Assembly (NCBI GenBank): GCA_020086605.1
Contig: JACBWW010000020.1
Coordinates: forward strand, 12,330,011 to 12,394,010
DNA: 64,000 nucleotides
From: Lanius collurio
Taxonomy: Eukaryota > Chordata > Aves > Passeriformes > Laniidae
Reading direction: 5' to 3'
This document shows, in pieces, positions 33,270 to 45,895 of the stretch. Position 1 is the stretch's first letter. The number at the start of each line of letters is the position of its first letter. The notes under the pieces were generated by a model. That model was not told where the DNA came from and searched no databases. It saw only the letters and a list, made by a program, of their open reading frames with translations. The translations under genes and the position numbers were made by a program.

Positions 33270-36200
33270 CCATCCTCAAATGAAAGGTACAGTTCAGTAA
33301 TAAAAAACCTATAACCCAAGACTGTGCTAAGTTAGAAACAAGGAAAGATTATGGTCTACAGTAGTGGGCCAGTAAGGTACCATTTGCAACACCTGTCATG
33401 TATAGCCCTGTAACCACAGTGGGACCACAAAATTCTCCCTACTGTTTTGCAAGCATGCTCTGCTACTATGAACAGCCATGATTAGAGGTGATATATTAAT
33501 ATAATGCGGGAAAAACCCGTGAGGGAAAAACAAATCACTTCATCACCATCACCTTTTCCTGTAACATGTACAAGGCAACTTCAGCCAACAGCTTATTTCC
33601 TAAGAAGAATCTGAAATACAATATAAAATAGATTCTGACACAGAAACACATTAAACAGAGAAAATGCATACTCTGCAAGTCATGGATGGATGCACAGACA
33701 TACAGATGGGAAACTGATGAGTGTTTTTATTGGCACCCTGTCATTTATCAACCAGTACCTCATAAAACCAACATCAGAAAATCTACAAATTATGATGCTA
33801 CTCATAGCTGTACAGGTCTTCAAGGGTTTGTGAAGAAAAATCTTTGTTCCTCATCTGGTGTGTTTCTTTTGTGGCATCTTTCTCTTAAGAACTGTCCAAA
33901 AAGCTTGCCAGATTAAGTTTATCTTTTGCATTTCTTACCCTTAGAAAATAGCCTTGTACTTAGAAATATAAATTTCCTTGGAAATCTGAAGGAAGTAATT
34001 CAGTATGCAAACAGCACAAGATCAGAGGCAACACACACAGTTTTACAAAAAGTTTAAAATTCCTATGTATCCTGTGATCCAATTTTCCAAATGCAAAGTC
34101 ATTCCTACCAGCATCCTTAATAAACTGCTGCACAGACACTTATGTCATTGAAGGAGATGTCCACAAAAAGCTGCCTTTGTTACCAAAAGGACCTTCAACA
34201 AGTATCTTCAGACCTAAGTCATTGTATACTTCCAGTGAAAAGTAAAGCTTTCCAAGAACAGTATCTACATAAGAAAGAAATCTTAGAAAAGTAAGAAAGA
34301 GCCAGAGGATTTAACTATTCATACTTCCTTTCTTTTTTACTTGCTTGATAAAATGTTCTGTGAAAAAGCCTTATTATGACCAATCTAAAAGTGAGTACTA
34401 TTACAGGATCATTAGAGCAGAAGGCAGCAATTCTTGAGATACTGATTTTGTCTGGGCTGCTGCCAATATCGTTATCCCTGTCATTAGCTCAGCTCTGGTG
34501 GCATTAGTAATGACATTTGCAGAGCCTCACTGGGCTGTTACAATGCCCTGCCAGTTGTTTGTGCCTACTGCAGCTACCTGAGGCATATCTAGTAGTCACA
34601 TCCTCCTTTCATTGGGTAGTGTTTACAGAAGTCAAGTGAGAAGAGAGCTTTACACCCTCCATCATCACTATCGTATATTTTGCTTGCTTTTTACTTCAGA
34701 CTAAATCTGTTTGAGGGATATTCCTCAGTGGTTCCTCAGGTTTCCCTCTTTTCAACAGTCTTTCTTACAAAAAGTTATCAGAAATGAGAAGGTTGCCAAG
34801 ATTAGAGATACTTATTTAGACTCCAGAAGAAGCTTCTCCAAACTCTTGGTCTCCTTCATGTTCAGATTTTGCTACTGTTAATTTAAAAGCTGAGAAAGAG
34901 TAGGTGTTTTTAAACAGTGAAGAAGCCAAGTGCATCAAAAGCCTCTGACTGAAGAGAATATTTTGGCTGCTATTCAGAAACTACTACCGTAATTCAATTA
35001 TTTTAGCTCCAGCTAGGCTTCAGCATTTTGAAAGAAAGACTGGCACAGGGAGGAGAAACATAGCACTAGAATAGAAAAACTCAAACCCAAATTACAGAAG
35101 AAGAATATGTCTCCAATAAAATTAAAATATGTTTCACAGCTAATGACAATAAAGCAAGGCTTTTACTACTTTAAAGTTCTCACTCTACTTGAAAAGTTTT
35201 CCAATACCTAAGCCATTAACTCAACAGACCACAGAACAGAAGTAAATTCTGGATGTACATTCCTTGAGGTTCTGAATAATACTTTCCATTTCGTATTCTG
35301 ATTTTTTTCTGGATCAAATTTCTTATGATTTATACAAATGTAAACCACAGTGTAGTCTGTGAATTAGAGGCTCAATACAGTATTTTTATCTACTAAATAA
35401 AACATAAGCCCTTCACTGTCTTATTTTGAAGCACATTCTTGCAAGTACCTAGAAAAAAATTAAACTGAATATTGAACATTTTAGAGTATTTGCATGATAA
35501 ATCGATAATAAAATTAGAAAAAAAAATTTCTTCCTTATTTCTCAGGTACTATTTTTATTCTTTTAAAGCCAGAAACTAGGGATGTCAGGGTTTTTTTCTG
35601 TTATGAAGGCTATAAATAGTGATTGTTGATGAGATCAGAAGTTCTATTCTGTGAGCTACTTCATACAGTTAATGGAGACTGATTTGTTAAGCAAAGCTTG
35701 ACAGGAAATTGCATAGGCAGAAGAAAGAAAGGAAAGCTCTTTTCCTTTTACTGTCTTCCTCCTTCTCTAATAAACAACCACATTTGGCTACTTAGATTAG
35801 ATTTAAAGGATAAAGTTTTTTCTCTATCTTTATCAATAGCATGTAAGGACACGATTCCCTTCCACACTCATGCAATACCCTTCCACGTGTTTTTTTTTTT
35901 TCCTTGTGCTTCCTATGAAGCACCTCATTAAGGCTGAGGCAACCTTTGGTCACCTGAAGTAGCAGAGCCTTTCATTTTTTCCTAAAACATTTTCTGTCTA
36001 TTCAGTCTGGTTTTCATCACACATTACTCCTAACTTTTGCTGTCCTACCTTCTAGTGACATCACATCTCAAGATTCTCCCTGTGAGGGAGTCACCTCAGT
36101 TCCTGTTTTATTAACTTCCAAGAGGTAAGCCAAAACATTTTCATTTTTTTTTACTCAAACGGCCAGAATTTCCACTCTGCAAAAATCCAGAAGTTTCAGA

Positions 36201-36586
36201 CTCTTGGTGTGCATGGGTATGAAAACCAATCAATGGAAGATGATAATTTCCCATGAGCTGGATATTATAAATTTCATTAATTTCTCCTGTGTGGGATATA
36301 TACTGTTGGCCCAATATGGGCAGATTAGTGTTTGCTTGGGGAGAACTTTTCCTCATGTTGCTCACACATCTGTGAAAAGGTCAGGTGTCCCAGACAAGCT
36401 GACCTGAACCCTCCTCTGTACTACAATATATTTGTCCATTTGTCAATACAAATACAGCAAACCAGAACCAATAAAGTTTTTTAATATAAAGGAAGTGAAA
36501 ACAAGTGGACAGGCCAATACTTCCATCTCATCTCGTACTGAGATAGGTAGAACTAATAATTTTTTAATACCAAATAGCAACAATAC
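33270..36586. other. AT-rich unique DNA, no gene seen
   Basis: No gene or clear repeat. A stretch around 34440-34600 is less AT-rich than its surroundings, with no open frame or repeat match that I recognise. Frames at 33686-33916, 35698-35931 and 36141-36365 have no motif. Confidence 0.45.
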
Positions 36587-36591
36587 GGTAT
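36587..36591. repeat. Target-site duplication (left)
   Basis: GGTAT just before the LTR, repeated exactly at 37219-37223. Confidence 0.85.
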
Positions 36592-37218
36592 TGTCCTGGG
36601 TTGCAATGTAAAATGTACCCAAAAGTCTGTATTCTGTCACCATCTTCATAAACTGTTAAAACTGGTGGGACAGTGTTCCCCACCTCCCTCATGACTCATC
36701 CCTGATAAGCTCATGAGGCTATCTTCTGTTAATGGGCCAGCTGTTGACACCAGGTGGGACGGAGTCCTTTATCTCTCCTATACTATCTCCTGCTAATGGG
36801 CCATCACCGCATGACTGATAAGACTATATCACCCATTGTGAGATGCTCCACCCAGAGGGAGGAACCAAGCCTTCCAGCCTGGATATAAGGGGAGATTTTG
36901 AACACCACAGGCAGCCTTTCCACTGGATTCTCAGAGGAAGACCAGACCCTTCTACATCGGCACTGGACCTTCAGAGGAAGACGAGACCTTCTCTACAGAG
37001 CCACTGCTTCAACGGAACCATCACTTCAGGAGGACTGCAGCCACCATTTAAATTGGACTGCTGCTAACCCCCTGACTGTCAGGGGGTCAGGTTTGTACTC
37101 TGACTCTGTCAGTGGGTTGTGGGGGTTTTTTTGTACTATTACATTTATTTTATTTCTTTCTTATTAAATTGTATTTCTGACTTGAAGTCCCTCACTAGTT
37201 TGCTTTAAAACTAGTACA
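36592..37218 (+). mobile_element. Solo LTR, ERVL-type (5-bp TSD)
   Basis: A 627-bp segment begins TGTCCTGGGTTGC and ends CTAGTACA, with exact 5-bp GGTAT duplications, the size usual for ERVL. TATAAG (36884-36889) and ATTAAA (37163-37168) give a promoter-to-poly(A) order on the plus strand. It contains two similar blocks reading TCAGAGGAAGAC (about 36928 and 36971). No internal viral genes remain. The frames at 36843-37067 and 36898-37167 are LTR sequence, not genes. Confidence 0.88.
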
Positions 37219-37223
37219 GGTAT
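37219..37223. repeat. Target-site duplication (right)
   Basis: GGTAT, exact copy of 36587-36591. Confidence 0.85.
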
Positions 37224-38601
37224 TCATTAAAGCTAATAAAAAAGCCAAAAAAATTTTTCCAATTCTTACATATAGAGTGATAACTTTCATTAAATTCATG
37301 CCCCTGTGTAAATATCAGAAAAATTCTCTTAGTCTAAAGTAAAGAGAAGGAAAGACACCACAAAGTAACCATACACATTCAGAAGATATTCAGCTTACCT
37401 ATGGACAGTTTCTAATTCTTAACACAGTAGCTATACTAGATTGTGGTTTTCCATGGAAGAAAAAATGTCTGGTTTAATCAAAATGAAGAAACGCCAAAGA
37501 TAAATGACTTCATGATACAGAATTTTGTCTCTCTCACTTGCAACCTTTTCCTTACACTTTTCTGGTAAATGCCGTTCTCAAAAACACATGAAAAACATAT
37601 ACATGTTTCTTAAAGTACACACACTTCACACAAAAATGTATTTCAAAACTGCTTTCAGGCATTTTATTCACTGTGTTTTCCACCATCTGACAACATTTTT
37701 AAGAAAATCCAAGTTCATGCAAAACAGTTGCAGGACCCAGCTCATGCTAGATATGCAACCAGACTAGTCCAATAACTTTTTTGCACCCTCTCAAGCAATT
37801 TCATTCAAGATCCAAAAATAGTGTTCTTTTGCCATTATTTTAATGTCTATTTTGGTACAATTCAAGTTGTTTGAAAGAAAAGAGTAATTTTAAATGGCTA
37901 CAAAAATTCAATCATATTCAGTTGGATAAATATACGAAAAGGTTAAATCATCATTACAGGCTTTCATTTTTACTCCTGCTGATGGCAAAATGTCAGCAAA
38001 AGGTTCCCAGCAACACTTCTAAAATGAGTGCTATTCAAAAGACTAATTCTTGAATGTGAGAGTGGAATCACATCCAGCCTAAGCAGAAGAAAATCACTGC
38101 TCTTTCTTCATCTATACAGAAAATAGCAAACTTTCTTGCTATGTTTAAAAGACTGAAAGGTGCTGGCATCACACACAAATCTGCAAGAATTGAAATGTCA
38201 TGTTCACTCTGGGAGAGAAAAGAATCCTCAGGTGCTCATTACTACTAAAAAGTGTTCCCACAGAAACCACACCCCAGGCTTTCTCTACATGACCAACTTT
38301 TAAAGGTTAATTAACAATTGGAAGTGGTAAAAATTTATAACCTACTGCTTATAATTTTTTAATGGTGTGATTTCCAATCTTTTATCATTGGGCTCACACT
38401 TGAAATCAAAGTCCCATCTGCTCACATCTCATAAAACCCTGGGGAAAAAAAAGTAAAATTTAATATTCTAAACCTTTTACTCCATGCTGGAGATACAGAA
38501 TTCATTTATTTTCCATCCACGTGCCCCCAGGATGCAGATTCTAAGCACCTTTGAAATAAAGATCCTTGAAAGATCTCTGTCATAAGTTATAACATTTAAG
38601 C
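37224..38601. other. AT-rich unique DNA, no gene seen
   Basis: No gene or repeat recognised. The frames at 37525-37767 and 37871-38053 are without motif. Confidence 0.45.
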
Positions 38602-38620
38602 AAAAAAAAAAAAAAAAAAA
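38602..38620. repeat. Poly-A run next to an LTR
   Basis: Nineteen A residues ending 13 bases before the LTR at 38634. It may be chance or the tail of an older insertion. Confidence 0.9.
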
Positions 38621-38633
38621 TTTGGAAACAGTA

Positions 38634-39225
38634 TGTCATGGCTTAACCCCAGCCAGCCACCAAGCCCCACAAAGCCACTCACTCAGTCCCCTACCATTAG
38701 GAACATGGAGAGAATACAAAGGATAAAAGCAGGAAAATCTGTGGATTAAGATAAAGACAGTTTAACAGAAAAAGCAAAAGCAGCACATAAAAGTAAAGCA
38801 AAACAAGGAATTAATTAATTGCTTTTCATGGGCAGGCAGGTGTTCAGCAATCTCCAGGAGAGCAGGGCCCCATCACAGGTAACTGTAACTTGGGAAGACC
38901 AACACCCTTACTTCAAATGTTCTCCCCTTCCCTCTCCTCTCCACTTTACACACCGATCATGATGTCACATGGTCAGGAGTATCCCTTTGGTCAATTTGTG
39001 TCACCTGTCCTGGCTTTGTCTCCACCCAATATCCCAGGCACCCCCAAAATCCTTGCCAATGTATCAGTACAAAAAGCAGAAAAGGCCTTGGCTCTGTGTA
39101 AGCCCTGCTCAGCAATAACAAAAACATCTCTATGTTATCAAGCCAGTGATTAGTAGAAACCCAAAACAGCCCCACACCAGCCACTGTGAGGAATTTTAAC
39201 TCTACTGCAGCCAAAACCAGCGCCA
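38634..39225 (-). mobile_element. Solo LTR, avian ERV family shared with 58 kb
   Basis: The plus strand starts TGTCATGGCTTAACCCCAGC and ends with CAGCCAAAACCAGCGCCA. This matches a widespread bird LTR family whose sense strand begins near TGGTTTCAGCTGG and ends GGTTAAACCATGACA; it therefore lies on the minus strand. Length is about 592 bp. I found no convincing target duplication, so the outer end may be eroded. The frames at 38890-39153 and 38957-39226 belong to the LTR. Confidence 0.82.
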
Positions 39226-42200
39226 ATAATTCAAAAAATATCTATTACTAGGTCACTTTTGCAATTCAAGGTATATTTCATGTAGAAACTTTGTTATCTT
39301 ATAAGACTGTTTTAACTTATTTTCTTCCATACAGTAAACCTTTTTTCCAGTAACTGAGAACTCCAAACTTGAGGCCTTGCATTTGTTATTTTACATGTGA
39401 GTGTTGCACGAATCTGCACATGCATGTAAGGCACTGCAATTGTGCACAAGAGAAAAGCAACCAGAAATCTCTAGTCCTGAGAGAACGACTCTGTTCTTCT
39501 AGTTCGTTGCAACTACTCATGGCTTGAAAACATTCATCTACATTATAACATTGACTTGCACAATGACTCAACAAACATCATTTGCAAGTTAATTTTCAAC
39601 CTGAAAACAGTGGCCACCATGCAGATATAATTCACTGGAAGCGCCTGAACATTCACCACAGGAGGGCAATGCTGATACTACAACAGAAAGGTGTGCACCT
39701 GCGTGGGCTCTCATGTCCAGGCTCCCCTCACTTTCATTTGACTGGATGCAGTTGGCACACTGGAAGCTGTGTCCTCATCACCAATGTGATGATCATGAAA
39801 AAGAGTGCTTTTTAACTGAGGATCACTGTTATAACAAACTTTCCTTTGGCTCCCAGACTTCTTTCTAGATAGTTCAGGGCATGGACAGAGGAGCTCTTCT
39901 GGAAGGGTTAGTGTTGGTTCTGCAAGTGTGTTTAGCCAAAAATACTGAGAACCATCTATGTGACCAAGTTACAATGCAAAATTTCAAATATTTAATAGCA
40001 GAACATTCTTGATATCAATTCAAATCCTAACCAGGACATTGCCATAGGGCAAACAATCAGATAAAAAAGGAATAAAAATTTCTGTATATTAGCAATCAAG
40101 TTTTCTGAAATGTCTCAACTCATAGAAAAATTACCTCTTCACAAATATAAGTGGAAGAATTTATTCCTTCCCTATATTTTGATGGTTCCGTGGACCTAAG
40201 TGAACAATTGTACCCCATTTACTTAAGCTGGTAAAACCAAAAACACTTTGCTTGCATCTCATCTCTAGAATATATTTTATAGTGAAAGGTGTGATATATT
40301 TTTTTCAAGAGCACTAACATTTTGAACCCATGGATATCCATTAGATTTCTACCAAGCAAAACAGTTAAATACTTCTGCTGAAACTTTCATAGCCTAAAAA
40401 TAACATCACTCCCTACTGCCACCAGTGATCTCCACTAAAGGCAGAGTTTGGAGCTTAGATTAGAACAAAATATGGTCAAACTTGAATCTCCAAAAAGCAA
40501 AAGATAGAGTATTACAGACCTCAGACCAAGTCAGCAAGGGAGCTCTGAAACAAGCAACCTACCTTCTCGTGAAGATGTTTCAAAAAACAAAGAGGACACG
40601 TCACCTTATCCCACCATGAAAGCATTTACTCAAATCACAGCAGTAAGAAGTAATATTTAAGAAAGTTTGTAATTTTTTACATTCTACTGGAAACAGAAGT
40701 TCCACTTATGATTAATAGCATAATCCTGGTGCCTTCTGATCTCACATCACTATAATCTGACATTACCTGACTTCAGCAGAGCTATTATTTCTTGTTTTCT
40801 TTTGACTACAGGCAGTCATGTTATTTAAGAATTAAGAGCTTACTGCTTTTGCATTTCCCTAATATGGCTACTCAGCATAACACTTTTTTTGTGTCTCATA
40901 TCTATGTTATTTTCTTTAAGTGCTTGGAATTCAGACAAATGCATTTTGAAATGCCAGGTCTTAGCAGTATATATATGCACACACATGTACCCACTCACGC
41001 ACTCTGTGCTTACACAGAAGCAGAGCAAGCATACAAAACAAAACTTTTGCTTTCGGGCACCTTTCTGGTGCAAGTTGTCAGAAAACTGCAGTGAAAGGAT
41101 CCTGTTCAAGGGTGCTGCATTAAAGTTCAGTGGCCTCCAAAGGTCACTTGGGCTCTAGGTCTGCCCGCAGGGCAGTCATTCCATAGAGAGTTTCAAACTC
41201 TGTGTAAAGTGGGATATATTTTGGTGCACTGTGACCCCTTCCATGTATCTGACTCCTCCTTGTAGAAACCAGGCCACAAAGCAGTAGGGAGGGCTGCAGA
41301 GAAGGAGCAGCACACATTTATGTTAGATACCTATCCATGTTCTTAATATAGACATTACATCCTCGGCCTGCCCCTGTGTCAGGCTGCCTGACAATATCCC
41401 AGTAGATTCCCTATATCCAAAGAAACTTTCCTATTTAGGTTGTTTTGCTTTGAACTTGAAAAAAAAAAATTCACCTTTGCTTTCCATGCAGGCTAGGCAT
41501 TCTAGGTGTGTGCTATTTCAAGGATCAGAACAAAAAAAATTAGTTAAAAATATACCTAACCCAAAGGTATTTTTTGCAGCAACTGAAATCTTCATTACAC
41601 AAGGACAAGGGGAAGAGTGTTGAATCTCAGAGTATCTTTATTTTTAGATGACGGGTACTAATCCCATTACTAATTTTTGAAGTATGGGTAGCTTTAAACC
41701 CAGGAGTTGTTCAGCAATGTATCTTTTGTCTGAATCTATTACGATTCTACTTATCCTACAAAATATCATAAATTAAAAATATTATTCTTACAGAATTATA
41801 TATTAAGACTCTTGAATTTGTTTTTTTTTAGGGGATTTTTTCTACAGTACCATTGTTTTTTGTACATTTTTTCTTTTGCAGATAAGTCAAGAATAACTAA
41901 AAATCTGAATACTGTGTTCTGAACATTATCACAACAGCCAATAGACCTCAAGGGAAATCTGCAACAAGCATCATGGTTTTCTTCCCTCTCTATCACTCTC
42001 AGCCATGGGATCAAAAGTTGAATCTTACAAGACAAAGGTGACATGTTCATTTTAGGGACAATGACTTCATAAACAATGCATCAGGCTTTTCTTTTTGAAA
42101 GGATTTTCAAGTAGACTAGAAGACATTACTAACAGTGTTTTAGAGCAAATACACTGTTTTTCTTGACTTGTGTGTGCCTTAAACAATCATGAGTTTTGTC

Positions 42201-43049
42201 TCAAGTTATGTTCATCCATAACATTTTTTTTCCAAATCTTTTCTTTATTCACTGGGAGATGTAGATGGATTCTCACCTTCTGCCTGAAGATGTCTTGATA
42301 TTTTTTTATGGAGAGGAAAGTGTGCAAAAATGTGCATCTGCTTCCTGTGTGGCAGAACAGGCTTTTCAGAGTGTGAATATAGTGAAGACTAAAGAAAACT
42401 TTCATTATTGTAGATCAGCAGTTTCTGATACCCACAGCTGCCAATAAATACATTTCTTTTTTCAGGTAACAACACTACATTGCTTTAAATCACTGAAGAG
42501 TACATTTCTTTCCAAATTTGGGAAGTCATATTATGAGAACAGTAACAGAAGTAACTGTCAAACCCAGCTACTTATTTGGTAACTTACATTGTTTATTACT
42601 GCTGACAAGCAAATCACGATTTCTTTTCAGTTTCATAAGTGACACCTCTACAGGTTTTCATCTTTTATAATTTTTTCTCCCCTCTTTGAAGACAGACGTC
42701 TTCGTAACAGCATTCAGAACTATAAATGCCTTATGTTAAATCAATATCTGTCCATGAGGTTCATTTAATAAAATCTTCTAATAACATTGGTTTTCTTCAT
42801 AATCACAGCTGTTCAGTCTCCAGGAAAAATAAAGCAAGTGTTAACTTTAATATTAGTAGTACAGAAAAGTAAAATACATGTTTTATTCAAGGTTGTTACT
42901 TCCAACTGATATAAGCAGGACAGGTCCTTCATTTAAAAGGCTCAGAAGTTCCCACAGTGAATAAAATGGAAGTCCACCAGAAGGTGACTCTGACTGATTA
43001 AACAAAACTGGGTAGAATAGAGAGTCTGCTGCACTGCATAAGTGGTTTG
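39226..43049. other. AT-rich unique DNA, no gene seen
   Basis: No recognisable gene or transposon. A 7-bp perfect hairpin (GTCAGGC-T-GCCTGAC) occurs near 41380. The overlapping frames around 40792-41158 lack motifs. Confidence 0.45.
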
Positions 43050-43795
43050 TGCAGCAATTCAGAGGGATCTCAACAAGCTGGAGACATAGGCTAACAGGAA
43101 CCTCCTGAAGTTCACAAAAACGTGCCAAGTCTTGCACCTGGGGAGAACAACCCCAGTTCCCCAGTACTGACAACTGACTGGCTGGAAAGCAGCTCAGCAG
43201 AAAAGGATCTGAGGGTCCTGGTGGACACCAAGTTGAACATATGCCAGCAATGTGCCCTTGCTGCAAAAGAGACAAACAGTGTCCTGGGATGTGTCAGGAG
43301 AATGTTGCCACTGCTAGTAAGCCCAAACCTGGGCTGAGTTCAGTTTTGAGTTCCTCTGTACAAGAGACACATGGTCATACAGAATCAATTCCTGTAAGGA
43401 GCCAAGAAAATGTTGAAGGGGTGGGATCATGAGGAAAGTCTGAGAAACCTGCACTATTTAGTCTAGAGAAGGCTCATATTTTGTTTTATTTGTGTATAGA
43501 TCTACAGGAAGAGAGGGTGCAAAGGGGACGGAGTGAGGCTCTTTTCTACAGTGCTCAAGTAACAGAACAAGAGGCAAAGGACATCATCTGAAACAGAGAA
43601 GGCTCCAAATGAACATCAGGAAGTCCCTTTTCACTGTAAGAGTGACTGAGAACTGGCACAGGTTGCCCAAGGAGGTGGAGTCTCCCTCTCTGGAGATATT
43701 CAACAGCCATCTGAATACAGTCTGGGGCAACTGGATCTATGTAGCCCTGCTTGAGCAGGCATCTGACTTCCAACCTCAACCATTCTGCAATTAGA
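43050..43795 (+). mobile_element. CR1 LINE, 3' portion
   Basis: Sense-strand CR1 phrases occur in order: 'agagggatctcaacaagctg', 'gatctgagggtcctggtgga', 'gtcctgggatgtgtcagga', 'ctggcacaggttgcccaagg', ending 'caacctcaaccattctgca'. The ORF2 C-terminal region and 3' UTR are present but broken by indels. The 130-residue minus frame at 42883-43275 is antisense to it. Confidence 0.88.
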
Positions 43796-44854
43796 AGTAG
43801 AATCAAAACACACTAGCAAAATCATGTAATAGTTGAATATGATTCAAAATTTCTTATCTTCCAGTAAAGTCACAGAACAGTAACTTTGAAAGTGTGGCAG
43901 TGCTGCTTTTTGTCATGTTGATGGGTAGATCACATTTGTATCTGCAAGTATCTGGAAAGTTTAATTACATATAAACCAGAATCACCCTTAAAAATTCAGA
44001 AGTATGGAATCCTCAGTCTTTCCCATTCAGCTCTTCTCTATAGGCAAAGATGAGCAAATTAATAATGTGATCAGTCATCTGAAAACCCAGACTTGGATAA
44101 AACAGTGAACTAAATTAATTCAAACATCTTTAGCACAGTGCAGGGAGAGTGAAAGGAATAAGCAAAATCTCTAACATTTAACTGTAGAACTGGCTGTTTT
44201 TACTGTCCATTGTGATGAGTGAGAGGTGTCAGATATTCCCATTTATGGACAGCCAGACATTTTGCCCTCAACTGCACCAGTTCCTTTTTCTGGCATGTTT
44301 CGCCCATTCTCCCTGAGTTTGACACGCAAGTAAAATTTGGACTGTGAATCTGTAACTGTTTAAGAACTTTTTTATGCTAGGGGAATTAAAACCACAGCAA
44401 TTTTGAAACACAGACAGGAGAATTCATATTAAGCACCCAATAAAGCTACAGTGAATGAGGTGAATACAGTGTCTACTTGGGTGAGATATCTCCACAACAA
44501 AAGGTTTTTCTCTGAGCTGGAAAACAAAGATGAATTAAAAATTGTGATTTTTTAAAATACCAAAAAAGGGAATTGATTTTCAAATTTTCTGCCAACCTCC
44601 CAAGGCAAGGTTTGCGAAGTTGCAGATTTCATGCAGTTTGTCCACCTACAATTAGCATTAATGGCAATAAATAACCTCTACTCCTATTAATGATATCCTG
44701 GAATAGCCATAGGCTCTATAAAAGTACTCCTTGAAGAAAAATAAATACAGATTTTAAAAGTAATCTGAGTTGATTGATACAATTATGCACAAAGCAAAGA
44801 AACAGCATGGGAAGGATCTTAAACTTCCAGAGGGGAAAAAGCCAGCAGCAAAAA
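43796..44854. other. AT-rich unique DNA, no gene seen
   Basis: Nothing recognisable between two CR1 copies. Confidence 0.45.
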
Positions 44855-44944
44855 CAAAAAATACCACAAAACAAAACAAAAAAAAAAAACCTACAAACCA
44901 ACCAAAAAAAAAAAAAAGAAAAAAAAAAAAAAAGAAAAAAAAAA
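44855..44944. repeat. A-rich low-complexity tract
   Basis: About 90 bases of A interrupted by C and G. It explains the poly-Lys frames at 44770-44997 and the poly-Phe frames on the minus strand. Confidence 0.95.
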
Positions 44945-45289
44945 CAACCAAGGAAATAAAATTTTCCTACAAAAACCACAAGTGTAAAGAAAAATAAATA
45001 TACTGATTTGCCTTGCACAAGTCTTATTAACAAGGGAGCATTCTTATTTTGAATCAAAACAATATGTTAGTACTCTCAAGCCTAGAAGAACTGGATTAAG
45101 AGGGATTTTGCATCTTAGTAGTCTCCTGAAGGAAAATACTGGCTGTCCAAGACCTGTCAGTGAGAACTACCATGCCAGAAAGGCTGAAATAATTGCTGAC
45201 AATAACCTATGTCCCCAAACAAGACACAGAGAAAAGAGTGACAGAAAACACAGAATATAAGTAAAGGAAGACTAACCAAGTGGAAAAAA
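44945..45289. other. Unique DNA, no gene seen
   Basis: No gene. The 68-residue minus frame at 45157-45363 runs partly into the adjacent CR1. Confidence 0.4.
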
Positions 45290-45895
45290 AGCCAGCAATG
45301 TGTCCTGGTGGCAGGAAAAGCTAACATTGTCCTGGGCTGTGTTAGCAGGAGTGCTGCCAGCAAGTCAAGGCAGGTGACCCTTGTGACCCTTTGCCTCTGC
45401 TCAGCATCAACCAGTCTTGAAGTGCTGGGTCCAGTTTTGTGTTCCCCAGTAGAGAAGAGATAAGGACACGCTGGAGAGACTCTTGTGAAGGACTATCAAA
45501 ATGATGAAGCAACTGGCACATTTCTCATATGAGAAAAGGCTGAGAGATCCTCTTATTGTTGTGTAGATATCCCTGAAGAGGGAGTGTGTAGAGGACAGAG
45601 CCAAGGACAGAGCCAAGGGTTTCAGTGGTGCACTGTGACAGCACCAGAGGCAATGGGCACAAGCTGAAACACAAATTGAACATCAAGAACCACTTTCTCA
45701 TTGTGAGGAGGACTGAGCACTGGCACAGGTTGCCCAGGGAAATTGTGGACTCTGCATCCTTGGCGAAATTCCAAAGTTTCTGAACATCGTCCTGAGCAAC
45801 AGGCTCTGGATGACTGTGCTTGAGAAGCAGCACTGGATAACTTCCAGAGGTCCCTTCCAACCTCATTCATTCATTGACTGTGATTCTGTAGCATT
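45290..45895 (+). mobile_element. CR1 LINE, 3' portion
   Basis: In order: 'gccagcaatgtgtcctgg', 'cattgtcctgggctgtgtta', 'aagtgctgggtccagttttg', 'gaggactgagcactggcaca', 'ggtcccttccaacctcattc', 'gtgattctgtag'. It is a sense-strand copy that is 5'-truncated and ends in the normal CR1 terminus. The overlapping minus frames of up to 113 residues at 45525-45866 are shadows. Confidence 0.9.

Noticed and set aside
36843..37067. 74-residue frame starting with an ATG downstream of nothing recognisable
   Set aside because: Lies within the R-U5 side of the solo LTR.
42883..43275. 130-residue minus frame
   Set aside because: Antisense of a CR1 3' portion on the plus strand.
44770..44997. Lys-rich small protein
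   Set aside because: Translation of an A-rich tract; the minus strand gives poly-Phe.
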